64,000 nucleotides of DNA from Apostichopus japonicus (GCF_037975245.1 NC_092562.1:24985054-25049053), one strand, 5' to 3'. Positions 34,401 to 46,194 are shown, numbered from the stretch's first letter. Numbers and translations: made by a program. The notes: a model not told the origin generated them from the sequence alone.

Positions 34401-37400
34401 GATATGTAAATATGACATTGAAGCTATGGAGTGAGATCTGTTGACTATTCATTTTGGTGAATCTGGATACTAGACTATGTAGAGCTCTGATGTACATCAT
34501 TTTAAGCTATGGAGTGAGGTATCGTAGTCGAATGGTCCTTTTTCGCTCATTTTTGAATGACGACTCATCAAACATTTTGTTGAATGATGACCCTCAGTTT
34601 TGATGAGTCTGCATCCAGGTTGTTACATCAATCAAGCCTCTACAGTTAGTGAAAGCCGGGGGAGGGTCAATTCCTTTGTCGGCAGTATACATATCTGCAT
34701 CGATCTATCTTGTGACATCATTTAAACTACTAAGAGCTGAGAGGTCCTTTTCTTCTTTGGCATACACTTTGATGAAACTTTACCAATCATTCAATCTACT
34801 GAATGATAACCAAGAGATGTTCTCTCTGTTGAATACAGTTTGAAGTATACATGTGCGTCCAGACCGTGACATCATTCAAGTCACTGAATGAAAACCAAGA
34901 GGATCTTCTCTCTGTTGAATACATTTGAAGTATACATGTGCGTCCAGACCGTGACATCATTCAAGTCACTGAATGAAAACCAAGAGGATCTTCTCTCTGT
35001 TGAATACATTTGAAGTATACATGTGCGTCCAGACTGTGACATCATTCAAGTCACTGAATGAAAACCAAGAGGATCTTCTCTCTGTTGAATACATTTTGAA
35101 GTATACATGTGCGTCCAGACCGTGACATCATTCAAGTCACTGAATGAAAACCAAGAGGATCTTCTCTCTGTTGAATACATTTGAAGTATACATGTGCGTC
35201 CAGACTGTGACATCATTCAAGTCACTGAATAATAAATGAGAGGATCTTCTCTCTGTTGAATACATTTGAAGTATACATGTGCGTCCAGACCGTGACATCA
35301 TTCAAGTCACTGAATGAAAACCAAGAGGATCTTCTCTCTGTTGAATACATTTGAAGTATACATGTGCGTCCAGACCGTGACATCATTCAAGTCACTGAAT
35401 GAAAACCAAGAGGATCTTCTCTCTGTTGAATACATTTGAAGTATACATGTGCGTCCAGACTGTGACATCATTCAAGTCACTGAATGAAAACCAAGAGGAT
35501 CTTCTCTCTGTTGAATACATTTTGAAGTATACATGTGCGTCCAGACCGTGACATCATTCAAGTCACTGAATGAAAACCAAGAGGATCTTCTCTCTGTTGA
35601 ATACATTTGAAGTATACATGTGCGTCCAGACCGTGACATCATTCAAGTCACTGAATGTGAACAGAGAGGATCTTCTCTCTGTTGAATACAGTTTGAAGTA
35701 TACATGTGCGTCCAGACTGTGACATCATTCAAGTCACTGAATGTGAACAGAGAGGATCTTCTCTCTGTTGAATACATTTTGAAGTATACATGTGCGTCCA
35801 GACTGTGACATCATTCAAGTCACTGAATGTGAACAGAGAGGATCTTCTCTCTGTTGAATACATTTTGAAGTATACATGTGCATCCAGACTGTGATATCAT
35901 TCAAGTCACTGAATGATAAATGAGAGGATCTTCTCACTGTTGAATACATTTTGAAGTATACATGTGCGTCCAGACTGTGACATCATTCAAGTCACTGAAT
36001 GTGAACAGAGAGGATCTTCTCTCTGTTGAATACATTTTGAAGTATACATGTGCATCCAGACCGTGACATCATTCAAGTCACTGAATGATAAATGAGAGGA
36101 TCTTCTCTCTGTTGAATACATTTGAAGTATACATGTGCGTCCAGACCGTGACATCATTCAAGTCACTGAATGTGAACAGAGAGGATCTTCTCTCTGTTGA
36201 ATACAGTTTGAAGTATACATGTGCATCCAGACTGTGACATCATTCAAGTCACTGAATGTGAACAGAGAGGATCTTCTCTCTGTTGAATACATTTTGAAGT
36301 ATACATGTGCATCCAGACCGTGACATCATTCAAGTCACTGAATGATAAATGAGAGGATCTTCTCTCTGTTGAATACAGTTTGAAGTATACATGTGCATCC
36401 AGACTGTGACATCATTCAAGTCACTGAATGTGAACAGAGAGGATCTTCTCTCTGTTGAATACATTTTGAAGTATACATGTGCGTCCAGACTGTGATATCA
36501 TTCAAGTCACTGAATGATAAATGAGAGGATCTTCTCACTGTTGAATACATTTTGAAGTATACATGTGCGTCCAGACTGTGACATCATTCAAGTCACTGAA
36601 TGTGAACAGAGAGGATCTTCTCACTGTTGAATATATACACATTTTGATGAATGTGCATCCACACGTTGATGCCACCCAAGTTCCTGAGTGAGGTGGGAGA
36701 GGACATTTTCTTTATTGACTACACATTTTCAAGTGCTTTATTTTGCGGCCTTTTAAAGAGGAACTGAAGGTTGTGTGTGCTTCCACGTTTCTCAATTTGC
36801 CACAGAAATGACATAAGAATTGGATGCAAGTTTTATTCCATTAATAGTAAAAAAAAGAGAAAGGAAAGACAAGAAGGATGATTCTCAGACTTATTGTTAC
36901 CTAGGATTTAATAGTACTATAAAATTAGGTGTATGCGTTAAATGAAAGCATTTTCTATTATGATGTCATAGACCTATTAATAGATGCAGCCTAATTTATG
37001 CATGACATCAACTAATTATGCTCTAATTACTATAGTAATAGCTAATTGCACATTGAGGCATTTAGATGATTACAAGTAAGGAATAAAAGAGCCCTAGGAA
37101 CTTGAGTGAAATCCAAGTGGATTTGTTGGAAATTGCCAGTATATAAAGCTCTATTAAGATGCGTCAAAATAATCCATGGAGGTGCTAGCTAAACTGTTTC
37201 AAACAGAGCTGGGCTCACTGATTCTTATTGATGTTGGCTGTCACCTTTGGTTGTAGCTAATTGAAGTGAAGTGGAAATTGAGGGGGTAATCCATGTAATA
37301 ATCTCTTCAATCCTGTACAGGATAGTACTGACATGTATGCAATTATAATGGTATGAATTTGTAGAAATTTACTTCGTTCCCCACTTACCTGTCTCCCCAC

Positions 37401-40400
37401 AACCTATGGGTAGACAGGTAAGTGGGTCACTCGTAAATATATAAACCAGTAAGTTTTATAATATTTGTGGTACTGGAAATTACAGTTTCATATACTCATG
37501 AATATAAACCTCTCGAATCCATGCATTCTATCCTTGGATGAAAAAATTATTGAAATAAATGTATTAGAAATTAATTTAATTGTGGGAAGAAATTATGTTG
37601 GTTGTATGACAGGATTCAAACCAGATATTTATGTATACCAGTCATGCGATGTAGGTAGCTACCGAGTGAGTTAATTTCATACGATCCAGACTGGATTACA
37701 TTGGTGGCGATCCCTGTTTAATTACTTCTTTGGGTACTATAATCAGATCATGCCAATAATCAGATTATGCCAATTGTTACCTTACATGTCATGCAAACTA
37801 GCTGCTGTAGCATGTTACCATCTCCCTATTGTTTCAAGGGATTAATTGTATATATCCCAATTTGATAAAGACTACACTTAAATAGTAAGCTGCATTAATA
37901 CCTGGATATGCAGAGACTGGTTTTTCTTTGCTTGCAGAATGACTTGAAGTTCAGATATATGTGATTTCTTGAACTAGGAATAAGAGACTCAGAAAGCTGT
38001 GTCCTTGGTATAAATTAATATACTTCACTGCTCTCTTACCTGTCTCTTTTACATGCATGCACTCTGATCTACCTAGCATTACAAACCTTATAAGGGTAAC
38101 ATATCCTTGCACTGCGCCCTCTATGAGGTCACTGCCCTCTTCCTTCTAAATCTACCATTCTGAAGTCCTACTGAGCATATGTTGACCTAGGATTTTCATC
38201 CATCTCAATCTTCTTGTCAATATACTGACATCTTTCATGGAAGGTTTTTGTTTTAAAAGTGTAAGGACTGAGTCCACTATACATCCAACTCATCCACATT
38301 GAATGTTGCTTATAAGTATCCTTACAAATGTTCATGATATTTAAACATGTATTTTTTTCTTCAGCTCGATCAAACTTTTGTGTATGACTATTCTGTACAG
38401 ACCTGGTTGCACGAAAGAGTGGTACCTGAATCAATATATTTTGGAATATGCCTTAATTTGGAGTACATCCCTTTCGGAATACATGCCTTTACTGTACATA
38501 GTTGAAATATCCCTTTGGAATTTGCCTTTAAAGTTGGAATACATTCCTGGAATATTCCTTAAGTTGGATATATCTCTTTGGAAGAATATGCCTAAGTATT
38601 AAGTTGGAGCATCTTTTTGGAATAGTCTGAAGTTGGAATTTCCCATTAAAATTTTAATCTGTCACAGTATATAATCTCAATTAGGCCAAGGTGAAACACG
38701 TACTGTAGTACTGTGAGAGATTTCTTCGGCCTCATAGACTAAACTCTGTACCTTTTTACAAATATATGCTGCTTTAAGAACAAGCAACTTGCCTTGCAGA
38801 ATAACAGGCAAGACTTTTGAAAAAAGAAAGAAAAAGTACTTGACTGATCCAGAGGGGATACCATGAGTATTTGTACAGAGGCTTCTCCTGACATGCTAGT
38901 GACGTGATCTGGTTAGAGGGAGAGTAAAGATGAGGCTCACCGAAGGAAACGACTTGAAAGCTATACTCGTCACTCCATCATTATGCAGGGCTGCTTTGTC
39001 TGAAGCGATGTAAAATCTCTGCAAAATGAAATTTAGTGCTGTAAAAATATACATGTATGAGAAGCAGAACATATCAGAGAACCAGATATATGGGAGAGTT
39101 ATAAGGTGATTCTACAGCAAGAAACAGGCCTAGATCATGCTAATCTGCAGCCTGTAAGCTTGCCACAGATTGGGGCAGGAATCTGAATGTTTCTCTGCGA
39201 TTGTACCCTTTGGGGGAAATACATCTATAGGGCTCTTTCCCCCACTTGCAGCATGATTTTACAATGCAGATGGCTTTAATTGTGTTAGAGAAGTCCTGTC
39301 TGTAGGTTGAAACATGACAGAAGACCACGTACTATAAGATATATGCATCTACTATAGTCTACCGAAACCATACAACAGCTGGTATGTACTGAAGCACTTG
39401 GCATAATTGAGGTACATACACGCTAATGAAATACAATAATAATTCTTTAATTTGTGTTGCTATGTAGCCAAAATTTCCTGCACAAGATAATAAACGGTTA
39501 ATATTAACTCATTTACAGAGGCAAGCAAGTGGTTGTGTGCATGCATGAGTCCAGTATCCCAATTATACAAATATAACATGACTAGCTCAGAGCAACAGAG
39601 TTGGTCTATGCACGCCAAACACAAAACTGTGCAGCTTTATGTAGCGCAGTTCATCAGTTTTGTTCAGTGAAGATCTGGTGTCGTATATCAGAAATATTAT
39701 AAACCTCATCATACATAATAGACCTGTGGGAATCTTAGTATAATGGCATATCATATTTTTTAAAGGTAGGGGTATAATAATTATTAATTTATGAGGTGTA
39801 ATTGAGGAGAGAGTTGGGATGATATATGTCCCACACACCTTTGAAAACAAGCAGATCTACTAAGGTTGTACCATGTCATGGGATGTGAACCATATGACCA
39901 TGGATGCAAGTTTGGGTGCAAGATTATATCTCTGCTGCGATTGATTTTATCTTCACCTGCTATTACAGTAACGCTATTTAAGAGATTTGAGTGCTGGTAT
40001 ATATAAAGAAGTATATATTTTGAATCAATGGTACTCCTTTTAGTAAATCTGAAAGAGCTACAGAACATATAAGTACCCCAAAAAACATTCCAAGTTATAA
40101 ATGAGACATTTTTTATCGTCCTGCACATGCAAAATATATAGAAGCAACTATGTTTTGCTGTAATATTATGCAAATTTTTGTTATTTACTTTGGTTACCCA
40201 GTACTCTTATATGAGGTATATATTGATTATAGTGGTGTTACAAAATATCCCCTATGTGTTGCTATATATATGTAATAATAACCTGTACAGTTAGTCTACT
40301 AATGATCAGAGACTGTCTTTTGGCCTGAATTGTGATAGGAACACCCAAACTGTCATAATTAGTTTTATAACATCTAGTGTATGCGGGAATGTTCTGAAAC

Positions 40401-40836
40401 TGTTTCAAATAAAATCACACGTTAAGAGTTTCCAGACTAAACAGACTTCTACACTCTCCATTGTATATCTAGGTAGAATCCTCCAAGCCCCCCCCCCCCA
40501 TCCACCCACTCTAAAATGTCTTCAATCTTCTAGGATTAGAGCAATCACATTATCAAATGTACTGTTTAATGTTGTCTGTAACACTGCACACATACACAAA
40601 ACAGATTCTTGTTGATTTCTCTGGGGAGATGGTTATGTTGAGTGCAGTTATGTAGAAGAAGGAATATTCTTCTGAGATTGCCAAACTTTGACTGATGCAT
40701 GGAAGATGCAAAACCCAATCCTGGAGGGAAAGATGTGATTTTGCTGATCAAAGAATGCTGGCTTTTATAATTCTTTCATACTCATCTAGCTGTCTCTCTC
40801 TTCCATCTTCAGTGATGAGGAATATCATCCTAAATG

Positions 40837-40926
<90 letters not shown>

Positions 40927-40928
40927 AT

Positions 40929-40959
<31 letters not shown>

Positions 40960-43900
40960 TAGATATATTTACTACTTACCTTACCGGTTTCAAACCTTTG
41001 GACATGCAATGGGCGTCCGTGGCCTGGTTGGTTAGGGGGTGTCCGCGTACAAAGCGGGAGGCCCGGGTTCGAATCCCGGTGGAGGCTGGAAGTTTTTTCA
41101 CTGTTCTGGATTTTCCTTCTCATTACGTTTTCATTTAAATATGGTTTTGACATTTTAGGGTAGAATTTATCGCTGCTGATTTAAACAACAAGTAGTTTTT
41201 ATAAGGTCAGTGATGCCACCGATTTTACTGAAGTTACACAAATTTTGCGCGAAATGTCAAATCTGTCTTTTACAAGAATTATAGTTTGTCAATTTTGTCA
41301 ACCTGATCTCGGAATTGATAAATATAATTTGCTTTGGTGATCCAGACGCTGATAAATTTATTAAGCACTTTCAAAAGGATAAAAAAGAAAAAGATTGATC
41401 AAAGCATTATCATTTCTTTTTTGAACATTCTTAGCTCATCAATGCAGCTAGAAGTGCACATGTCTACCATTCTTGTGGGTTTCTTGTAGATTCTGCATAC
41501 GAGCGCAGTACGCCTACTGTACCTGAAGTTTTATTGGTCACTACCTATGTTTGGGTGAGATTATCTCTTGGAAATGTTACAGTAATATGAAAGAAAGACA
41601 GAATGTTGTTAATGTTTAAATGGTTTTATTATTGTCAAATGTATAATATTACCTTAGAATGTAATTAAAACAACAAGAACAATGAAAATAACAATAACTG
41701 TAATATTGATAACAACAACAAAGCAAAAGTGATTGAAAATAACAATAACATTTGTAAAGTGCTATGATCCAGCTTAAGACAAATCTAATCTTTTGCTGGG
41801 CACAAACTAACAACAAAACTGAATGAGCTGATGTAACAAGGTTTGAGAGAAGATGTTTCTGTATTTGTTAGTCTTTCTTTGAACCAGTCTGCAGATGTTT
41901 TGTATTTGATCATTTTCTTGTCAATTTGGTTATGCTCAGGATTTTCTTTGATTTTCACTATTTTTGAAAGTGTTTCTTTCATCAGAATACATTCATGACT
42001 GGATGTATGTTTGTCATGTCTCATGTCTTGTGATTTGTAATTTGCTGATGAACCTTGACCTAAAACAAATCCTCAAAACTGTTAAATTTTCATATTCAGC
42101 CACTTCAATATGATTTTGACAAACGTACAGAAAAAAACGGCCCCGTTTATTAATATCTTTGTATTTATCTAACACTTTCCATACCATGACGACGAAACAA
42201 TTAAGCGTATTATATACGTGTGATTCCAAGGTGCATCCCCTCTTAATTCTCCACACCCCTTATTCGCAGCTCAGATATAGTCCACTTCACAGTTGGTTCA
42301 TTCCTTGTGATTGAGGCATTTTATCAACTTTCCCGCCTCCTCCTACTAATTGAAAACACAGCCGGATTTGTCAACAACATTTTAATGGAGCAATTTTGAA
42401 TAGTACCGCATTGTGTAGACTCATTAGCAGTCGCAACAGCTTTCCTCTTTACTGTATTCATAATTGTATATTATAAAGCCATATGTTGGCCAGAGGGGGG
42501 GGGGGATTCAAAGATGAAGATGGGAAGAAAAGAGAGACTGAGAGATTGAGAGAGAGAAAGAAAGAAATAAGAAATATGATGACGGAGTGAACAGGATAAC
42601 AACCACTTCATTTTCTAAAAATAGCATCATAAAGAAGTGAGAGATGTTTGAAAACTACTTTCTCTGAACCTTTCGCAAGAAAGCTAATTTCCCGCACTCC
42701 CCCGCCACTTTGTAGCTGAGGTAAAATGACATTACTAAATGTCTTTTTGAGAGTTCAGATTGTGTAGTAATTAGATAACAAATGAGAGGGAAGGTTGTCT
42801 CTTTACGGAGAATGGTAGTTATTAATGGTTTGGTTTCTGTGAATGTTTCTGTGAATCTTGAAGGATGGTTGTATGTAAACCAATGTTAAAAATCAAATTT
42901 AAGAGATGTGCTGGCAGATACCTCCGGTGGAGTATAATACTACTATGTATGTATGTACTGTACATATAGTCAGCCTATATTGTATCCCAGACCTGTATAG
43001 TGTAGCCTCCTACTAGACTGTATGAAGTCATAATTCATAAATATAGCATTAGTTTGCTAGAAGGGGATTAAGTTGAGTTGAAAGACCTGGCAATTAAGCT
43101 AACAAAAAGATTAATGAATGGAACATTGTGATGACTGTACTGTACTTGCTTGTAGAGCTCTGTATGTAGTTTAGTCATTTGTACTGGTTAAATGTTTGAT
43201 GTGATGTACTGTAGAAGGTTTCTTATTTAAAGCCCTGAGTTGAAAGGAATCAAATTTGACTTTTTAGTTCCCTTTTCAACATGATGTGTCTTAAAGGGAA
43301 TGGTAAATTGTATTGAGTAAGTATATACTTTTGATTGTATTCAATCTGATCAATCTGTCTTTCATTTAGAATAAAAAAATCACTTTACTAGAGCCCAGAC
43401 TACCTGTTAAAGCAGCAGGTTTTATCATTACACACAGGGCTGGATGTACTGGCCACTTCAGCAATCTGCCAGTGTCTGCCCAGGCCAATAGAAGGCCCAT
43501 AGCAATGGGAGGCCCATAGCAATGGATGCCCCACTATAACCTCCATATATTCTCATGAAAGTCAATATTTACACTTGTGTTTTCTTCCAAACTTTTGGGC
43601 CAGAAAGATACTGTAGGCCTAAAATCTTGATACTATGTATTAAGGGAGAATTGAGTGGAGGGTAGAGTGGGGAGTTGTAGGGAGGGGCTTGGAGAGGGGG
43701 CTCTTTCGTTATTCCTGGTTATGCTGCAGGTAAAAGGGCACAGTGATCGTTTTTGTCTTCTCCTTATGGCATAACGTAATATGTTAATGATTATATAATT
43801 CAATTATGGCAGAGATTGACTCGCTTATTGGTTTAGATGGTTATTTTGTTCTCAATAGTTCATGGAAAGGGCTTTTTAGTATGTACACCCGATTCATGCA

Positions 43901-45129
43901 AGTTAGCTCCTGAAGGCAAATTACTGCAGTTCTTTAATTAATATGAACATATGGGGTAGTCAAGCTATATTTTTTATTTGACTAAGCAAATTTATATGTC
44001 TCGAAAAAACGTTCATATAGAATTAAAGCTTGGCTTTTATGTATACATATAAATGCTGGTATTTCAGAACAATTTCAGACTGTTGTACTTGTAGTAGAGG
44101 CTCTTTTAATTTCTGAGAGTAACATGTAGCATTGGATAGTTAATTAGAAGCTAACTAAGGTAGGTGGCTTGTACAGATACCTGTATACCACTGTATAGTA
44201 AAATTAGTGACGTAGTGATATTGCTATCTATTTATTGCCCAGGTTCTCAACTTGTATGCATTTATGGATCCCTCTATTATGATGAATAAATGTTCACAGA
44301 TCTCCAAACATAATGAGTATCAAATGACCCTCCACCCTCCTCTCCACGTTGAATAATTGGTTGAGGTCAGGAAAATATCTGGAATTTACTTTGCCCTAGG
44401 TGGCACATACTGTCCTCTCAGATGTTTTATCTTGGACAAGATATAATTAGTTAATAAAATGTTGAAAGAGGGTCCGGCTCTGGCAGAGGGGGAAGGGAGG
44501 GGATGGGGAGGGGGCCCTTGTTTAGGAACTTGGTGGCTAGAGGGCTTGTGAGTAAAACTCCAGAAGAACAGTTCTCTTCCGGGGAACATCCCAGCCACCG
44601 GGAAGGATTTTCGTCCTTTTTCTTTTCTTCTTAATAGCTAATGCTCTTCCCGGGAGGGTGGGTTTGCCAGGTCTGAAGCAGCCTCCTAGTGTTTATTTAA
44701 GTAACACAGCTTCCATTCTGAATATTTTGCTTGTCTGCCTACCATTCTTTGCTAACCTGCAGGAGCCGTGCATGGCACGGCTCGATCAGGCATATGACAC
44801 ACTCCGATCATTGTACTGTACCTATTTTGCTTTTACAGCTAACCCCAATTTTGCACTGGACTCCTCTGCCTCTATATACACTTAGCATCTTGGCAATATT
44901 TTACACTAGTACATCAATCAATGCAACATCTTAACCGGCACACATTTTTCATTTAACCAAAATGAAACATTTGATCTTTTATTCAATTCTTTTCTCTAGT
45001 CCTGTACCTCAACCAATACCAAACCTTGAATCCATGGACTTGGCCACATCAATACGTGATGCCACTGCAGCCCTGGATCTGTTCTTAAACAATCGCTACG
45101 GAGAAGCGAAGGCTGCTTTGAAACCATGG
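17493..45129 (+). CDS. TTC39-family tetratricopeptide protein, N-terminal part (3 exons)
   Basis: Join 17493-17546, 30054-30085, 45000-45129. ATG opens [18 protein letters not shown]. The second exon adds [10 protein letters not shown] and a split His codon. The third adds [10 protein letters not shown], then [18 protein letters not shown] and [15 protein letters not shown]. All junctions are GT-AG and the frame is continuous (72 residues). The third exon resembles the conserved start of TTC39A/B, in which an acidic leader precedes a helix ending in LFLNN(K/R)-F-EA. TTC39 proteins carry C-terminal TPRs; TTC39B is linked to lipid and LXR turnover in mammals. Whether this is the A or B type cannot be told. 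The rest of the gene (TPR region) is not seen in 45130-64000, so it must lie further right or be missed. The 12.5-kb and 14.9-kb introns are long for the neighbourhood. Confidence 0.72.
18985..19165 (+). repeat. Dispersed repeat, copy 1
   Basis: Contains acagtaatgaaatgtaatac, ctttagctggacctgag, tgtccatcgc, agctgtatgtactgactgta, then tttttgcgcgagtcttcaca. The same order occurs at 54303-54565 with about 120 bp extra in the middle. Confidence 0.75.
20873..20967 (+). repeat. ~47-bp tandem duplication
   Basis: Two adjacent copies of atagagagattagcatg...tgagaaatgttatgtgcaac; the first copy carries an extra ccatg. It is a small local duplication without coding content. Confidence 0.85.
23738..23992 (+). 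mobile_element. Short hAT-like relic with poly-C
   Basis: The left side reads cagatgtggattcag and the right side cttgatccgccac, whose reverse complement gtggcggatcaag matches the left end imperfectly. A C run lies near 23790 and gccgggcgatgatgctccgc in the interior. No clear 8-bp duplication was found, so the ends are approximate. Confidence 0.45.
25151..25172. repeat. 22-bp perfect AT palindrome
   Basis: taatataataa followed by its exact reverse complement. It is entirely A/T, so it may be chance in AT-rich DNA. Confidence 0.6.
25636..26075 (-). pseudogene. Decayed non-LTR retrotransposon (LINE) ORF2 C-terminus
   Basis: One minus-strand frame reads SVTNMVEE, stop, [34 protein letters not shown], stop, [21 protein letters not shown]. 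This order (VTxM..DWPSL..RR..MLYKI..N..F..Y.R...YK-SFFPRT..WN-LP) is the hallmark of the region after the reverse transcriptase in Jockey/CR1-like LINEs. The expected Trp before NALP is Cys. In-frame stops lie at 26050-26052 (TAA) and 25885-25887 (TGA), and reading is lost upstream of 26075, so it is dead and 5'-truncated. It sits antisense in TTC39-like intron 1. Confidence 0.75.
26671..26775 (+). mobile_element. Degenerate copy of the hammerhead-like repeat
   Basis: agcctctgaagcagttccta then, about 60 bp later, gtagataagcagtttgccaa and cagtttttt. The 5' core and 3' end match the repeat at 4907-5056, but the stem II hairpin and GAAAC are lost. Confidence 0.6.
27226..27310 (+). mobile_element. 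Possible transposon terminus fragment
   Basis: caggggtggactgacaagta with a following agggggcccaggtacctgag resembles a hAT-like end (cagggg-ggactgac). No partner end or duplication was identified. Confidence 0.3.
30054..30085 (+). CDS. TTC39-like exon 2 (32-nt micro-exon)
   Basis: Acceptor tttttccatag and donor gtgagt bound 32 nt encoding [10 protein letters not shown] plus CA. It extends the acidic run of exon 1 (EDE-FEDA), and its +2 phase is exactly complemented by exon 3. Such a short exon is easily missed by automatic annotation. Confidence 0.65.
30150..30465 (+). repeat. 151-bp tandem duplication with C-rich head
   Basis: Two copies of a CCCTCCCT-rich head, ttccttctgaatcccatatt (30221 and 30372), ggctaacagccc, gttgtgttgggctatacagc and tctgaggggaaatatagc. 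The first copy starts about 65 bp after the exon 2 donor. The ORFs 30055-30402 and 30269-30496 arise from this repeat. Confidence 0.85.
30838..31025 (+). repeat. ~108-bp duplication with A-rich tail
   Basis: ccttggtttgaagtaaagtt followed by ttgggatattatgg occurs near 30840 and 30948, each followed by aaactgcaaataaa-like sequence and an A-run. Confidence 0.8.
33041..33145 (+). mobile_element. Possible transposon relic with perfect palindrome
   Basis: caggcctcgacaaatattaa resembles the cagggctcgaaatta ends frequent in invertebrate repeats. It is followed by the 14-bp perfect palindrome ggcgagtactcgcc (33064-33077) and two further tact(c/t)gcc-like words. The right end is not identified. Confidence 0.4.
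34300..34850 (+). repeat. Diverged leader of the 85-bp satellite
   Basis: Irregular related words (agctatggagtgag, gacatcattt-aa, gaatgataaccaagagatgt, tctctgttgaatacagtttg) lead into the clean array. This suggests an older, decayed part of the same satellite. Confidence 0.6.
34851..36645 (+). repeat. 85-bp satellite, ~21 copies, in TTC39-like intron 2
   Basis: Unit landmarks: gtgacatcattcaagtcact, ggatcttctctctgttgaat, gaagtatacatgtgcgtcca. The first landmark recurs at 34866, 34951 and 35036 (period 85). Three sub-types differ at one segment: gaatgaaaaccaagagg, gaatgtgaacagagagg and gaatgataaatgagagg. The second sub-type creates a perfect hairpin, AACAGAGAG/CTCTCTGTT around gatctt. Sub-types occur in blocks: the first dominates to about 35640, then the other two alternate. 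Confidence 0.95.
38435..38650 (+). repeat. Degenerate ~30-40-bp minisatellite
   Basis: Recurring ttggaata(t/c), atgcctt, aagttggaa and ccctttggaa words at irregular spacing indicate a decayed tandem array. The ORF 38378-38602 is read-through of it. Confidence 0.55.
40839..40970. repeat. (TA)n microsatellite
   Basis: About 130 bp of nearly uninterrupted TA dinucleotides with single substitutions near 40912, 40932, 40940 and 40962. It produces artefactual Tyr/Ile ORFs on both strands (40695-41138 +, 40839-41153 -). Confidence 0.95.
41013..41087 (+). tRNA. tRNA-like Pol III unit (anticodon ACA by position), possibly SINE or pseudogene
   Basis: It folds as a cloverleaf. Acceptor GCGTCCG pairs with TGGAGGC (one G-G mismatch, one wobble). 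The D-arm lies in GCCTGGTTGGTTAGGGG. The anticodon stem CCGC/GCGG closes loop GTACAAA. The T-stem CCGGG/CCCGG is perfect around TTCGAAT. The A-box-like TGGCCTGGTTGG is near consensus and the B-box GGTTCGAATCC is perfect. A T6 Pol III terminator starts 5 nt after the structure (41093-41098). The anticodon position gives ACA, which would read the Cys codon UGU. This is unusual for eukaryotic tRNA-Cys, and together with the mismatches it argues for a pseudogene or SINE head. Confidence 0.55.
43436..43535 (+). mobile_element. Repeat fragment with cagggctgg start and internal duplication
   Basis: cagggctggatgtactggcc starts a GC-richer patch; ggcccatagcaatgg is then tandemly duplicated (43494, 43511). 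It resembles other cagggctg starts in the window, with no second end found. Confidence 0.3.
45000..45129 (+). CDS. TTC39-like exon 3
   Basis: Acceptor cttttctctag and donor gtgagt bound 130 nt. The peptide [26 protein letters not shown] is the family-diagnostic part, and the exon ends exactly after KPW. In TTC39A/B the next conserved segment follows this Trp, so the donor is where an exon boundary would be plausible. Confidence 0.8.
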
Positions 45130-46194
45130 TGAGTTAGACTACTTTCACATTTGACCCACCCCCGATCGTACTGTAATCTTGTAATTTCCAAGACGACAAA
45201 TATTTCACTCCACTTTCTCATTTACGCTCACGTCCATACGAGGGAGATATGTCAGAAAGGGAGTGAGGAATCTTCAAACAGGAATATAATAGAACACACA
45301 TGTGCAAGCCGATGTTTCCACATGAAATAATAACTGCATGCACCCTTGTGTCAGTTGGACTCTTATATAACAACAGCTCTGTGACTGAATTGCATGAGTT
45401 GTAGAGTATAATTTGCTACTGTACAGTTAATGCAGTACGCAGAATAAGAGAAAACTGTAGAAAACTCATCGGAAACAGATGAAGAAAATCTTGCTGTGTG
45501 TCATTGCAATTCTTCGGCGACAACAGCATATGTACGTGTACGCAAACGGTTCTTGTCATAAGACTCCGGAATGTAGGCTAGCCTGGATCTTATCTGATTA
45601 CTTATTAACCATATTTCTTAAAAAGTTACTAGCGAACTTGTTAACCATGCAGTGTACTTTAAATATCATATTTCTATCAATTGGACATTGGGAATTTCCC
45701 AGATAAAAACATCAATGATTAAGAAGAACTTTCGTAGCGATTGCGGAAATGAATAAAAATGAGCCAGAATCATGCCCTGCATTATGTATGTGTGCGATGA
45801 GTATTACCGTATTCTGACTCTGTGCATACAGTGCTCAGTCCACTCGCTGTAAGTGCTGTAACTTGTAAGACACAAACAGTGGGTGGCAAGAAACAAGATA
45901 TTATGTATATATCATGCTGATCTCAGGTCAGACTGATCCACCATTGCTTTCACACTAGAGTGTCATTTTTATTTCTCAGTCCGGATCTGATCCCGCAAAA
46001 AGGGATTAAGATCTTGGGGTCAGATCATGAGTGCAAGCGCTCAATTTCATGTTAGAAATTTGATCTCGAGCGGAAGTTCAGATCCAGATCAGGATCCCAT
46101 GCTCGAGATATAGTGTGGAAAACTCTCCTAGTTCAAAACGATTCGATGTATTGTAATTGATTATTGACGCCACTCCTCTCGTAATATGCACTTT

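Larger units (their letters stand above)
30086..44999 (+). other. TTC39-like intron 2 (14.9 kb)
   Basis: No coding exon is recognised; splice phases of exons 2 and 3 already match. The intron holds the 151-bp duplication, the 85-bp satellite, a (TA)n tract, the tRNA-like unit and minor repeats listed separately. Stretches 31.0-33.0, 36.7-38.4, 38.7-40.8 and 41.2-45.0 kb are otherwise plain AT-rich DNA with nothing I can name. Confidence 0.6.

Noticed and set aside
34851-36645. CRISPR-like array
   Set aside because: Units are contiguous 85-bp tandem copies with no unique spacers, in animal nuclear DNA.
38168-38434. 88-codon minus ORF with balanced composition
   Set aside because: No domain, no plausible splice context and no neighbouring exon; probably chance.
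40695-41153. 147- and 104-codon ORFs on opposite strands
   Set aside because: Most of each is Tyr/Ile translation of the (TA)n tract plus the tRNA-like sequence.
41785-42256. Two adjacent minus ORFs of 79 and 80 codons in different frames
   Set aside because: Considered as exons of one gene, but no convincing acceptor/donor pair joins them and no family is recognised.
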